A stretch of 64,000 nt of DNA, taken from assembly GCF_012952295.1 (NCBI RefSeq), contig NZ_JABBCH010000001.1, positions 727,480 through 791,479 on the forward strand. The letters run 5' to 3'. Below the pieces are notes generated by a model. The model saw only the letters and a program-made list of their open reading frames with translations, had not been told where the DNA came from and did no database searches. Origin of the DNA: Crystallibacter degradans. GTDB lineage: Bacteria > Actinomycetota > Actinomycetes > Actinomycetales > Micrococcaceae. A program made the translations under genes and the position numbers. This document shows, in pieces, positions 36,333-44,417 of this stretch (position 1 is the first letter of the stretch; every line of letters starts with the position of its first letter).

Positions 36333-36343
36333 GCACGGGGTTT
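36316..36343 (+). terminator. Hairpin over the stop of the SnoaL-like gene
   Basis: AAACCCCG (36316-36323) pairs with CGGGGTTT (36336-36343). The A/T ends make it a plausible intrinsic terminator in both directions between convergent genes. Confidence 0.6.
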
Positions 36344-36365
36344 GGGGTGATTCGCAGGAAGCTGT

Positions 36366-36668
36366 TTAGCCTTCGCAGTCGCGGCAGTACAGTTCGCCGT
36401 TCTTTTCACGGGCTACCTGGCTGCGGTGGCGGACCAGGAAGCAGGACGAGCAGGTGAATTCGTCTTCACGTGCCGGAACGACCTGGACAACAAGCTCTTC
36501 GCCGGAGAGATCGGCGCCGGGCAGATCAATGCCTTCGGCCGTATCCGAGTCCTCGACGTCAATGAGCGCGGTCTTTGCACCACCGGAGCGCTGGGTCTGC
36601 AGCGCTTCCAGAGACTCGTTGCTCTGGTCATCGTCCTTGTTGCGGGGTGCGTCGTAATCGGTTGCCAT
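36366..36668 (-). CDS. DUF4193 protein with zinc-ribbon-like Cys
   Basis: 100 residues. N-terminal half is acidic and polar (MATDYDAPRNKDDDQSNES), the C-terminal half has four Cys as two pairs, FTCSSCFLV and LYCRDCEG, expected to bind zinc. This is the full DUF4193 pattern, conserved across actinobacteria and found near core genes; role unknown. Monocistronic, with AT-rich upstream spacer. Confidence 0.9.
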   Translation of the reverse strand: MATDYDAPRNKDDDQSNESLEALQTQRSGGAKTALIDVEDSDTAEGIDLPGADLSGEELVVQVVPAREDEFTCSSCFLVRHRSQVAREKNGELYCRDCEG

Positions 36669-36973
36669 GCGGGTTTAGTGCTCCTGATGGTATTGGGTTT
36701 TTGACCTATATGTGAGCGCCCATTTTAGCTGTTTGAGCGAAAATTTCAACATCGCCTGCACAACGAACGGAACGCGTGAATAATTCCCGAGCATTTGAGG
36801 GCCTTTCGGGGGCCTCCGGCAGCTCCCAGAACTGCCGGACCAAGGTAGCTTATAACCCCTTACTTTCACCCCGGTCCGCTGTTAGGTTATAGGAACCTCC
36901 GCCACGGTCCTGCTTCACGGACCAGCGGCGGCGGGGAAGGATTCATTCCGGTCTCGACGAGTCAGGAGGAAGT
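36669..36973. other. Intergenic region with inverted repeat and promoter-like AT box
   Basis: About 300 bases between divergent genes. It holds an inverted repeat, TTATAACC near 36850 and GGTTATA near 36887, and further on a partly complementary GC-rich stretch around 36898-36935. The second half sites include a TTATAG that could be a -10 for the gene at 36974. No open frame worth calling. Confidence 0.4.
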
Positions 36974-37312
36974 ATGAACGACTCCCCCAAGCATGACGAA
37001 CTCCCCTTGCCCGACTATGACCATATCCCCCTCGGCACGTTGCCAACACGGATTACGGCGCTGGACGAGGAGGGTGTGAGCACCTTGCTGGCCTACGAGC
37101 GCGAGCATGGCAACCGCCTGCCGGTCACCCAGGTCCTCGAAAAACGGATCGAGGCATTGCGGAACGGCGCAGAACCCAGCGGTTCAGTGGCACAGGATCT
37201 GCCGGAAGTGACCCGGCATCAGACCGGGTCGCCCGTATCGCCGGCTACGTCCGGGCCGCCTGTCAATCCCCCGTCGCAGGGGGATCCGTCCAACCCCGCA
37301 CAGCCTCGCTGA
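36974..37312 (+). CDS. Hypothetical protein, 112 aa
   Basis: The N-terminal 60 residues form a conserved helical module (LPLPDYDHIPLGTLPTRITALDEEGVSTLLAYEREHGNRLPVTQVLEKRIEAL), a pattern I have seen at the C-terminus of lipid-droplet-associated actinobacterial proteins and in small stand-alone proteins of unknown role. The last 45 residues are Pro/Ser/Gln-rich and disordered. AGGAGGAAG supports ATG 36974. Monocistronic and convergent with the M50 protease gene. Confidence 0.7.
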   Translation: MNDSPKHDELPLPDYDHIPLGTLPTRITALDEEGVSTLLAYEREHGNRLPVTQVLEKRIEALRNGAEPSGSVAQDLPEVTRHQTGSPVSPATSGPPVNPPSQGDPSNPAQPR

Positions 37313-37396
37313 CCAATCCGGGGCCCTGGACTTTCCTAGCCGGTCAAGTAGCTGTCCGCCGGGGCGGGTGGACGGCTACTTGACCCATCACACCCA

Positions 37397-38170
37397 TCAG
37401 AAGGGCAAAGCCATCGGCCCGACGGCGGACCAAGCCGCCCCCGCCGCCACGGCGCAGGAAACGGCAATCACCAGGGCAAAACCGGCCAGCCACACACCGG
37501 ACGGAAGGCCCGTGCGCCGGGACAAAATGTAGGCATCCGAGTTGCCCAGGAGCTGGCGGCGGCGTGTGTGGACGCTCACGACGTTCAGCCAGTCGCGGAC
37601 CGCCCCGACCAACAGCGCAATCCCGATGGCCAATGTCGCATGCCCGAGGAACGCGGGCGGCGCGAAAAACACCATCAGTTCGGACACGATCGCAAGTCCG
37701 ACGGCGATGACCGCCCCTTGGACATTCCGGATGAACAACAGGGTCACCAGCAGCAGAACCGCACTCACGGACAGCGCCAGCGAGGACCAGCCATTGAAAG
37801 CAGCCCACACCAGTGCGGCCCCGACAACGGCGGGAACCGGATAGCCCCAGAACCCCGTCCAGGCCGCGGCGGCCTTCCCCGAGCCGCGGCTGATCATCGC
37901 CCCGGAATGGTCAAAGCGCAGGTGGATGCCCCTGACAATCCGCCCGGTGGTCAGCGCCGCGAACGCGTGTCCCAACTCGTGGACTACGGTGACGAACAAC
38001 CCGAAGTACCGCCACATGGGTCGCGGCACGGAAAGCATCAAGGCCGCCAACAGAATGAGAAACAGCTCTATCGCCGGCGCGTCCAGCGCGGGTCCCTGCT
38101 GGAAGCCCGCGGCGATCCTGCCCCACCATTCCGCGGCGAAACCCTGAACATTACGTGCTGTGCTGGTCAT
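37397..38170 (-). CDS. M50-family membrane metallopeptidase
   Basis: 257 residues with six to seven membrane helices. The zinc signature HELGH is in a helix (FVTVVHELGHAFAALTTG) near residue 64, and a second catalytic motif of the NxxPxxxxDG type is not obvious; the best candidate is IRNVQGAVIA or WGYPVPAVVG. M50B-like proteins of this short form are annotated widely in actinobacteria without proof of site-2 protease activity. Start ATG 38170. No regulator or anti-sigma gene adjacent. Confidence 0.85.
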   Translation of the reverse strand: MTSTARNVQGFAAEWWGRIAAGFQQGPALDAPAIELFLILLAALMLSVPRPMWRYFGLFVTVVHELGHAFAALTTGRIVRGIHLRFDHSGAMISRGSGKAAAAWTGFWGYPVPAVVGAALVWAAFNGWSSLALSVSAVLLLVTLLFIRNVQGAVIAVGLAIVSELMVFFAPPAFLGHATLAIGIALLVGAVRDWLNVVSVHTRRRQLLGNSDAYILSRRTGLPSGVWLAGFALVIAVSCAVAAGAAWSAVGPMALPF

Positions 38171-38421
38171 CTCATCCTTGGTTCTCGAACTGCATCCGAA
38201 GCGGACTGTAGCAGGGCAAGCTGGACGATGTTCGGAAACAGCCAGGACCGAACAGCGTGATTACGACGGCGGCACTGGAGCCCGGCGACCCGGGTCGACA
38301 AAGCCTGACTTGACACTTCAAGTGTTTTTCTGCCACTCTTTTATTGAAGCGTCAATCAATTGATGCTTATCGCTCGTTCCCGACGGCCGATACTTTGACC
38401 ATAAGAAACGGTGAAAACATC

Positions 38422-38856
38422 ATGAACAAAATCGCTTTGACCAATACCGCCCGCACTGTCCTCCGCGTTGTCCTCGGCTTCCTCTTTACCGCCCACGGTT
38501 GGCAGAAGTTCAACGAATGGACCATCGCCGGAACCCAGGCCTCCTTCGGCCAGATGGGCGTTCCCGCCGCCGAGATCGCAGCTCCGGTTGTTGCCACCCT
38601 CGAATTGGCCGGCGGCATCGCCCTGATCCTGGGCCTGCTGACTCGCCCGGTCGCCATCCTGCTGCTCGTAAACATGCTCGGCGCCTTGTTCCTCGTTCAC
38701 GCCCCGGCCGGTGTGTTCGCCATGGACGGCGGCTACGAACTGGTGCTCCTCCTCGGCACCGCCGCCCTGACTCTTGCCCTGGTGGGCCCGGGACGCGTTT
38801 CGGTGGATCATGCACTCTTCGGCCGCAAGGACTCCAAGCTGAGCGTCCTCGCGTAA
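38422..38856 (+). CDS. DoxX-family membrane protein
   Basis: 144 residues with four membrane helices, starting NTARTVLRVVLGFLFTAHGWQKF, then PVVATLELAGGIALILGLLTRP, ILLLVNMLGALFLVHAP and ELVLLLGTAALTLALVG. The DoxX hallmarks RxxlGxlflxHGwqKf and the GGI...G turn are intact. Relatives in mycobacteria take part in a membrane oxidoreductase complex that responds to redox stress. Monocistronic; a large hairpin follows the stop. Confidence 0.9.
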   Translation: MNKIALTNTARTVLRVVLGFLFTAHGWQKFNEWTIAGTQASFGQMGVPAAEIAAPVVATLELAGGIALILGLLTRPVAILLLVNMLGALFLVHAPAGVFAMDGGYELVLLLGTAALTLALVGPGRVSVDHALFGRKDSKLSVLA

Positions 38857-38902
38857 CCAACGCGTAACCAATATCTAGACTCAAGATCCTGCCGGACGCG
38901 TC

Positions 38903-38957
38903 CGCGGTTTTGGCTGGAATGGCATCCCAATCTGCGGCCATTCCGGCCAAAACCGCG
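38903..38957. terminator. Bidirectional terminator between doxX and the DUF488 gene
   Basis: Arms at 38903-38922 and 38938-38957 form a 20-base stem with one wobble pair and a 15-base loop; further pairing extends outward. It sits between convergent genes. Confidence 0.6.
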
Positions 38958-38997
38958 GGCGCGTTCGCGTTCGTTCATGCGCGCAGTCGAGCGGCGC

Positions 38998-39546
38998 TTA
39001 TTCGGCAGGCCCGTCCCAACGGACAATACTGCCGTTTAGCCGGGCTCCTTCTGCCACTTTGTGCGGCGTCAGCTTGCCGCCGGGCATCAAATGCAGCACT
39101 TCCACACCGTGCCGAAGGACCAGGACGTCGGAGATGAGGCGCCGGTGGCAACGCCACCAGACAGTTTCGCTGCACATCACGGTGGTCGCCTGCAACGGCG
39201 CGTACTCCAGCAACCGCTCCAGGCCTGCGTCGAATTCAGGGGTCCGGGTGTAGGCGGCGTAGGCGCGGAAGGCGGCTACCTTCCACCAGCTGTCCGGTTC
39301 AGGTTCGCCAGCAGGAATTCTTCGCCGGCCGCCCAACTGCTCTTCCCAGCGGTAGTGGATACCGGCGTCGGGAAGCCATTTAGCCAGAGCATCCTTGCCC
39401 ATGTCCGGATGCTTGCGGCTGCCCGGAAAGCGCCGCACGTCAACGAGGGCTTCGATGCCTGCCCCCGCCAGTAGTCCGGCCAGTTCATCCCGGCTGCTGG
39501 TGCCGTGGCCGACAGTGAAGATTCGCAAAGCTTTACCGGACGCCAT
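38998..39546 (-). CDS. DUF488 protein
   Basis: 182 residues. The DUF488 signatures are visible: IFTVGHGTSSRDELAGLL at the start, VDVRRFPGSRKHPDMGKDAL near residue 40, Y-R-W-E (GIHYRWEEQLGG) and the Cys block VMCSETVWWRCHRRLISDVL. The paired Cys and Arg/His suggest metal or nucleotide binding; biochemical role not known. ATG 39546 preferred over GTG 39585. Convergent with doxX. Confidence 0.88.
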   Translation of the reverse strand: MASGKALRIFTVGHGTSSRDELAGLLAGAGIEALVDVRRFPGSRKHPDMGKDALAKWLPDAGIHYRWEEQLGGRRRIPAGEPEPDSWWKVAAFRAYAAYTRTPEFDAGLERLLEYAPLQATTVMCSETVWWRCHRRLISDVLVLRHGVEVLHLMPGGKLTPHKVAEGARLNGSIVRWDGPAE

Positions 39547-39658
39547 ACCGACAGTCTGCTCGGCACCGAGGCGCCTGTCCAACACTCAGGGCGGTTCCCC
39601 GGTACGGCGGAAGTGCGCGGGTTGCTGTAAGGCGGCCACGATCCGGCTGCTTAAAACA

Positions 39659-39687
39659 GAAACAGGACGGGAAATCCGCCCTGTTTC
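39659..39687 (-). terminator. Rho-independent terminator of cspA copy 2
   Basis: Twelve-base stem (39659-39670 with 39676-39687, one G-U pair on the minus strand), five-base loop, followed on the minus strand by TGTTTTAAG. Confidence 0.75.
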
Positions 39688-39713
39688 CTGGCCCGAAAGC
39701 CTCAGATCCTTAT

Positions 39714-39917
39714 TTAGAGGACCGTGATGTTTACTGCCTGGGGTCCCTTGGGGCCCTGCTCGGTTTCGAAGCTGACCTTCTGGTTCTCTTCGAGGGACCG
39801 GTAGCCACCCGAATTGATCGCAGAAAAGTGCGCGAAAACATCTGCGCTGCCGTCGTCGGGCTGGATGAATCCGAAGCCCTTTTCAGCGTTGAACCACTTG
39901 ACGGTACCTGTTGCCAT
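39714..39917 (-). CDS. cspA: Cold-shock protein CspA (copy 2)
   Basis: 67-residue cold-shock domain protein with intact RNP1 (KGFGFIQP) and RNP2 (VFAHFSAI). It differs from the copy at 27503 at only a handful of residues, including Gln-Pro-Asp for Glu-Pro-Glu after GFI. It has its own long leader and terminator. Two near-identical genes 12 kb apart suggest a duplication retained for dosage or differential timing. Confidence 0.97.
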   Translation of the reverse strand: MATGTVKWFNAEKGFGFIQPDDGSADVFAHFSAINSGGYRSLEENQKVSFETEQGPKGPQAVNITVL

Positions 39918-40071
39918 TTTTATGCATCCTTCTGTTTGAGACTGTTCCCGGCCTTCGGGAAGCCCCAGTCGCGGTGTCCATTGTCCGCTTCTACAGAAAA
40001 AACGGCTAGCCCTTTGGGTTCGCCGTTCCTAGTACATGCGCAACACTACAACTGTGACCTAGTGTACACGG
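39918..40071 (-). promoter_or_regulatory. Conserved 5' leader and promoter of cspA copy 2
   Basis: On the minus strand a TG-TACACT -10-like box near 40063-40068 is followed by about 140 untranslated bases. Shared blocks with copy 1 include GTTGCGCAT, the GGCGAACCC segment, TTCTGTAGAAGCGGAC, CGCGACTG and CAGAAGGATG before the ribosome site. Confidence 0.55.
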
Positions 40072-40099
40072 AGTCGCCCGGCGCGGACATAGCCGCTGG

Positions 40100-40582
40100 T
40101 CAGCGGAAGTTTGCTTCGCCCACGAACGGCCGCAGGCGGGACCTCTGCTCCGGCGTAACACGCAGTAACCGCTGATCCGCCTCGTGGAAGAACGCCAGCG
40201 TTGTTTCGGCCCGGACGCACTCGTCCTGCGTGACCGGATCACTAATGACATAGGCGATGGTCAGGCTGGCCGCCTTCAACGCGCTGACCCAGACCTCTAC
40301 GTGCGCCGGAATGTTCCGGTAGTTCAGCGGCCGCACATACTTGACCCGGTGCTCGGTCACCAGTGCCTGGGCTCCCTCAGGCAGGTCGGAGAAGACCGGC
40401 AGGTCCACGTCCAGCCCCGGTCCACCGGTACCCGCCGGCGGCCCGAAGGCGTGAATGCGCGCCTCCTCGAGAATGCGCAGGATCTCCACATTGTTGATGT
40501 GCCCGTAGGCATCCATGTCGCCCCAGCGCATGGGGACGTTGCAGCTCAGCCGCTTCCCGCCCGTTGCGGTGTCAGTCTTCAT
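40100..40582 (-). CDS. Acyl-CoA thioesterase (4-hydroxybenzoyl-CoA thioesterase-like)
   Basis: 160-residue hotdog-fold protein, hydrolysing acyl-CoA thioesters. The conserved start MRWGDMDAYGHINNVEILRILEEARI carries the catalytic Asp. The strands VKYVRPLNYRNIPAHVEVWV and LTIAYVISD follow. ATG 40582 overlaps the end of the upstream gene by 11 bases; an in-frame ATG at 40591 is also possible. It is co-transcribed with the pRiA4b-like gene by overlap, with no functional link apparent. Confidence 0.87.
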   Translation of the reverse strand: MKTDTATGGKRLSCNVPMRWGDMDAYGHINNVEILRILEEARIHAFGPPAGTGGPGLDVDLPVFSDLPEGAQALVTEHRVKYVRPLNYRNIPAHVEVWVSALKAASLTIAYVISDPVTQDECVRAETTLAFFHEADQRLLRVTPEQRSRLRPFVGEANFR

Positions 40583-41831
40583 GCTGTTCATTCTGCCGCC
40601 GCTGGACTTCCAACAGGAATTTGATGCCGGCCTCGCTGGGCGACGGGGAACTGCGCAAATAATCTTCCTCCTCGAAAACCCCGAGGCTGCCCAGCATGAG
40701 GCGCGATTCGTTGTACAGATACCGCCCCTCATGCTCGGGGATAGCGGCCCCGTCCGGCATCCGGAATCCGACGCTCATCAAGGTCTGCGTCACGGCTTCA
40801 GCAAGCATGTCGTAAGACGGCACGCGGTCCTCCAGCAGCCAAAGGACGAGGACCCTCCGGACCATTTTCTCCGCCGGGGTGCGCGGGTTCGCGAAACGGT
40901 CGGCGAGGTGGCTCCAGAGCCGGACGTCGTCGTCGTACGCTTTTCGCCCCGCAGGGGTCCGCACCAGCTTTCCCTTGTATTTCCGCAGCAGGCCCCATTC
41001 CTGCAGCGCCGAACGCAAGTCCAAAACCGGCAGCGTCTGCGATTCCCGATTGAACTTGCCGTACCAACGCTTTTCCCAACCGAGACTGGTCATCACTTCG
41101 GCGACCACGGCGGGCTTGAGGTAACCGTCCTTGGTCAGCTCGAGCCCGTCGGCGCCGACCCGCTGCAGCAGCCACTTTGCAGGAAGTACGACGGCGGCCA
41201 TTTCCTCAGGCGTGGGCGTCGCGTCACCGAGTTGGGGACTTAACCGCGCGAGGCTCCGGTTGCATTTCTCCAGGTCGAATTCCTGCGGATCGAACTGTGC
41301 GGCAGGCTTGTTGGTAACCCAGGAGTACCACTTGGCCAGGTCGTCATGCCGTTCGTGGTTCGGGTCCAGCAGGATCTCGCACAGCTCCCGGTGGCCACTG
41401 ATTCCGCCGGAATCCTCCACCGGACCGCGGTTGGCACCGGCAATGCAAGAGAGCTGGCCTGCGGGTGCTACCGCATGGCCGCTGATGCTGATCTCGTGCA
41501 GCCAGCTGTCGCCGAAGTCGTACTCGTAAACCAACTCGGTGCCCTTGGAGCTGAACACGTCCTCAAGGGTGAAGACCGCTGCCTGCTCGGTTTCCAGTTC
41601 CATGACTGTTTCATCGTTGCTGGCGAACCGGCGTTCCTGGCCCGCGGCATCGGTGCTTCGGAACATGTGCAGGTGCCGGTTGTCCCAGCCGAACGCCCGC
41701 TGGATGACCTTGTGCAGATCGGTGAGCGTGATGGCGGCGGGCACGCGCAGGTCGCGCCAGATCGCCGGTTCCGTTCCGGCAATAGTGATGTGCAGGTCGA
41801 GGGCTTTCTCGGCGGCTCGCATGATCGTCAT
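40572..41831 (-). CDS. Plasmid pRiA4b ORF-3-like family protein
   Basis: 419 residues. The N-terminal 175 residues match the pRiA4b ORF-3-like domain, with IAGTEPAIWRDLRVPAAITLTDLHKVIQRAFGW, DNRHLHMF and YEYDFGDSWLHEI, as well as CIAGANRGPVEDSGGISGH. The C-terminal 220 residues are helical and specific to longer actinobacterial members (DDLAKWYSWVT..., then KGKLVRTPAGRKAY). Despite its name the family is chromosomal in most hosts; role unknown. It overlaps the thioesterase gene downstream. Confidence 0.88.
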   Translation of the reverse strand: MTIMRAAEKALDLHITIAGTEPAIWRDLRVPAAITLTDLHKVIQRAFGWDNRHLHMFRSTDAAGQERRFASNDETVMELETEQAAVFTLEDVFSSKGTELVYEYDFGDSWLHEISISGHAVAPAGQLSCIAGANRGPVEDSGGISGHRELCEILLDPNHERHDDLAKWYSWVTNKPAAQFDPQEFDLEKCNRSLARLSPQLGDATPTPEEMAAVVLPAKWLLQRVGADGLELTKDGYLKPAVVAEVMTSLGWEKRWYGKFNRESQTLPVLDLRSALQEWGLLRKYKGKLVRTPAGRKAYDDDVRLWSHLADRFANPRTPAEKMVRRVLVLWLLEDRVPSYDMLAEAVTQTLMSVGFRMPDGAAIPEHEGRYLYNESRLMLGSLGVFEEEDYLRSSPSPSEAGIKFLLEVQRRQNEQHED

Positions 41832-41859
41832 TCTGCCAGTTTTGCTGACAGCCTGGCCG

Positions 41860-42507
41860 TTAACGTGCGAAGGCGCGCGCCTGGCCGTAAATCTCGGCCA
41901 GGTCCGCCGCTTTCCCTGCCTCCAGCAGGCCTACCCAGGTGTCCAGCGCGGCGCGGGCCACGGCTCCGGAAATGTCGATGGCCAGCCGCAGTTCCATCTG
42001 GTCGGCCCGCTCGGGGCCGAACTTTGCGCTCAGGGCAGCCAGCAGGTCCTCGGTCCGCTCCACCGTCTGCCGGACCTGTGCCGAACGCAGCGAGGGTTCC
42101 TTGCGGATCAGTTGGCTGACCTGCAGCATCCGCTGGGCAGCCGGTGAATCATTGTCGGTGTAGGGCAGGATGGTCAGGGCGTAAAGCCGGTCCACCTCGT
42201 CGCGAACATCGCCCTGCGGATCTACCGAGGGCAGCCCCGCGGCGATGGCTTCATGAAAGTCCTGGTGAACCGGTAAAGCAGCTTCTTCCTTGGTGGCGAA
42301 ATAGCGGAAGAAGGTCCGTGCCGAGACTCCGGCTGTGGCGGCGATATCGTCCACAGTGGTGCTGGCGACTCCGCCCTCCGCGAACAGCCGTAGTGCCGCG
42401 TCGGTGATTTCCGCCCGGGTTTGCAGCCTCCGGCGCTCTCTCAAACCAGGTGAAACGGCACTCTGATGGGCCTCTGTCGCCCGTGTTTCCGCGGTTTTGA
42501 CCTTCAT
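41860..42507 (-). CDS. TetR-family transcriptional regulator
   Basis: 215 residues. HTH at residues 30-75 (TRAEITDAALRLFAEGGVASTTVDDIAATAGVSARTFFRYFATKEE), then an all-helical ligand domain with a C-terminal AcrR-like segment. AAAGAGG precedes ATG 42507. It is divergent from a CarD-family gene, and the 134-base gap holds a regular palindromic array at 42592-42624 that is a strong candidate operator. Ligand unknown. Confidence 0.92.
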   Translation of the reverse strand: MKVKTAETRATEAHQSAVSPGLRERRRLQTRAEITDAALRLFAEGGVASTTVDDIAATAGVSARTFFRYFATKEEAALPVHQDFHEAIAAGLPSVDPQGDVRDEVDRLYALTILPYTDNDSPAAQRMLQVSQLIRKEPSLRSAQVRQTVERTEDLLAALSAKFGPERADQMELRLAIDISGAVARAALDTWVGLLEAGKAADLAEIYGQARAFAR

Positions 42508-42591
42508 TCGCCTCTTTCATCCCTTCCGGTGCCCATCCGGACTTCCCGTGGCGCTGGCCAGCTTCTAGGATATCCCACATTTGCCCACCCC

Positions 42592-42624
42592 CTGCCAATG
42601 TGGCAGTATCTGCCATAATGGCAT
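42592..42624. promoter_or_regulatory. Array of alternating half sites, candidate TetR operator
   Basis: Half sites CTGCCA (42592-42597), TGGCAG (42601-42606), CTGCCA (42610-42615) and TGGCAT (42619-42624) alternate in direction, each separated by three bases, so every neighbouring pair makes a 15-base palindrome and the period is nine. The third and fourth half sites overlap a TGC-CATAAT extended -10-like sequence upstream of carD. Confidence 0.7.
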
Positions 42625-42641
42625 GAAAGGGCATTATTCTC

Positions 42642-43184
42642 ATGAAGCTTAACGTAGGCGACAGTCTTGTCTACCCGCCGCACGGCGCAGTAACCGTAAC
42701 AGGCGTTACCAACCGCTCCTTTAACGAGTCCGACACCAAGTACGTGCAGTTCCGCGTACACCATGACGGGCTGATGATCGAGGTACCCGCCGCCAAGGCC
42801 AAGGACCTCGGCGCACGCCAGCCGATCGGCAAGAAGGGCGTGCAGAAGGTCATCAGCATCCTGCGCACCCCGGTTTCCACCGAGAAGGAAATCTGGTCCC
42901 GCCGTTTCAAGGCCAACCAGGAAAAGATCACCAACGGGGACGTTTACAAGATCAGCGAAGTTGTTCGTGATCTGACCCGCCGCCTGCAGTCCGGCGTCGC
43001 CCCTGCCGGCGAGAAGCGCCAGCTGGAACAGGCCCGGCGGATCCTGGTGTCCGAACTCGCCCTGTCCGAGAACACGGACGAGGCCGGTGCCGGTGCCATC
43101 ATCGACGACGTCCTGCGCCCGGAAGACGTGGAAGAAACACCAGCGACGACGCCGAAGCGCATCAAAGCGGCAGCCAGCGCCTAA
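42642..43184 (+). CDS. CarD-family transcriptional regulator
   Basis: 180 residues. N-terminal Tudor-like RNAP-interacting domain (VGDSLVYPPHGAVTVTGVTNRSF, VQFRVHHDGLMIEVPAAKAKDLGARQPIGKKG) and a helical DNA-binding domain (EIWSRRFKANQEKITNGDVYKISEVVRDLTRR, ARRILVSELALSENTDEAGA). CarD stabilises open complexes, especially at rRNA promoters. The sequence departs from the usual actinobacterial CarD start (VGETVVYPHHG), so it may be a second paralogue rather than the essential copy. A perfect terminator follows. Divergent TetR likely controls it. Confidence 0.9.
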   Translation: MKLNVGDSLVYPPHGAVTVTGVTNRSFNESDTKYVQFRVHHDGLMIEVPAAKAKDLGARQPIGKKGVQKVISILRTPVSTEKEIWSRRFKANQEKITNGDVYKISEVVRDLTRRLQSGVAPAGEKRQLEQARRILVSELALSENTDEAGAGAIIDDVLRPEDVEETPATTPKRIKAAASA

Positions 43185-43206
43185 CGCGCAACATAGCAGT
43201 ACCGCC

Positions 43207-43235
43207 AGCGGAGCCGGATCGATTCCGGCTCCGCT
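43207..43235. terminator. Bidirectional terminator after carD
   Basis: AGCGGAGCCGGA (43207-43218) and its perfect complement (43224-43235) around a TCGAT loop, followed by GTTGCATTCTC; it lies between convergent genes. Confidence 0.75.
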
Positions 43236-43244
43236 GTTGCATTC

Positions 43245-44309
43245 TCAGGAGCCGTTGATGATCCCGAGCTCATGCAGCTGGGCGGCGATCCCGGCACCGT
43301 CCGGAGCGTAGATCCAGTCAATGCCGGGGGTGGCGTTGACCGGCTTGGCCTGCGAGCGCCCGCCAGCCAGCACAGCCTCGCTGACGGACAGCTGGCGGAT
43401 GGCAATCGCGGCAACATGCTCCGGATAGCGCTGGGCGAAGCCCGCGTAGATGGCCTCGTCATGCTGCCCGTCGTCGCCAATGAGCAGCCATTTTACCTCG
43501 GGGAACTCGCGGGCCAGCCGCATCAGCTGGCTGGTCTTGTGCTCCATCCCGCTGCGGAACCACCGCTCGCGGGTCGGCCCCCAGTCAGTGAGCAACAGGG
43601 CGCCATCGGGGTACAGGTTCCGCGAGAGGAAGCGCGTGAGTGTCTGGGCTACGTTCCAGGCACCGGTGGAGAGGTACAGCACCGGGCTCCCCGGATGCTC
43701 CCGGGTGACGCGTTCGAGCATGACAGCCATGCCCGGGGTGGCGTTGCGGGCATGCTCGTCCAGCACAAAGGTGTTCCACGCCGCCAGGAACGGCCGCGGC
43801 AGCGCGGTGACCATGACGGTATCGTCAATGTCGGACAGGATTCCGAACTTAATGTCGGAGGGCACGATGTAGACCGCGGCCTCCACCGGGGTGGAGCCCT
43901 CGCAGCTGAGCGTCACGGTGGTCCAGCCTTCCGGCAGGTCAGCCGGCACATGCGAATCGACAACGCCGCCACGGTCTGCTGTGACTTCATGCTGCTCGCC
44001 GTTGATGCCAATGACCACTTTGGCGTTGGCGACGGGCGGACTGATGAAGTTGCGCCAGCCGCGGATGCCGTCCGCCAGAATCTGCGAGGCAACCTTCCCG
44101 TTTTCGAACGCGCCTTCCTTGGCCATCACCACGCGCCCCAGCACGCGGACCCAACCATTGGTCCCGTAGCCGGTGAACGGCAGGACGGCAACATTATCGC
44201 CACGCCCCCGGGCCCTGCGCTCACGCCAGCTCTGCCACTTGTCCTCAAGGCGCATCCCGATATGGGCGGCCTTCTCCTGGATGTCCTCGTTCTCTACGCT
44301 GGATGACAT
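43245..44309 (-). CDS. App1-family phosphatidate phosphatase (DUF2183)
   Basis: 354 residues, with an N-terminal beta-rich half (VLPFTGYGTNGWVRVLGRVVMAK...) and a HAD-like C-terminal App1 catalytic domain. The DxDxT motif DIDDTV lies near residue 162 (FGILSDIDDTVMVT), with SPVLYLSTGAWN, LTDWGPTRERWFRSG and GDDGQHDEAIYAGFA as later HAD motifs. Yeast App1 dephosphorylates phosphatidate, and bacterial relatives are inferred to. ATG 44309 preferred over GTG 44315. No signal peptide. Convergent with carD. Confidence 0.92.
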   Translation of the reverse strand: MSSSVENEDIQEKAAHIGMRLEDKWQSWRERRARGRGDNVAVLPFTGYGTNGWVRVLGRVVMAKEGAFENGKVASQILADGIRGWRNFISPPVANAKVVIGINGEQHEVTADRGGVVDSHVPADLPEGWTTVTLSCEGSTPVEAAVYIVPSDIKFGILSDIDDTVMVTALPRPFLAAWNTFVLDEHARNATPGMAVMLERVTREHPGSPVLYLSTGAWNVAQTLTRFLSRNLYPDGALLLTDWGPTRERWFRSGMEHKTSQLMRLAREFPEVKWLLIGDDGQHDEAIYAGFAQRYPEHVAAIAIRQLSVSEAVLAGGRSQAKPVNATPGIDWIYAPDGAGIAAQLHELGIINGS

Positions 44310-44405
44310 ACGCACAGTTTGCCATGCTGGTCCCGCCCCGCGGAAAGATTGCCAGCCTCAGGCCGGCAGGTGCGGATTTTACGCCCGATTTCGGGGGTCA
44401 GCGAC

Positions 44406-44417
44406 TAAGCTGACCCC
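44406..44417 (+). promoter_or_regulatory. Leaderless-type promoter of the GPP34 gene
   Basis: TAAGCT (44406-44411), six bases, ATG 44418; no ribosome-binding site. Confidence 0.5.
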
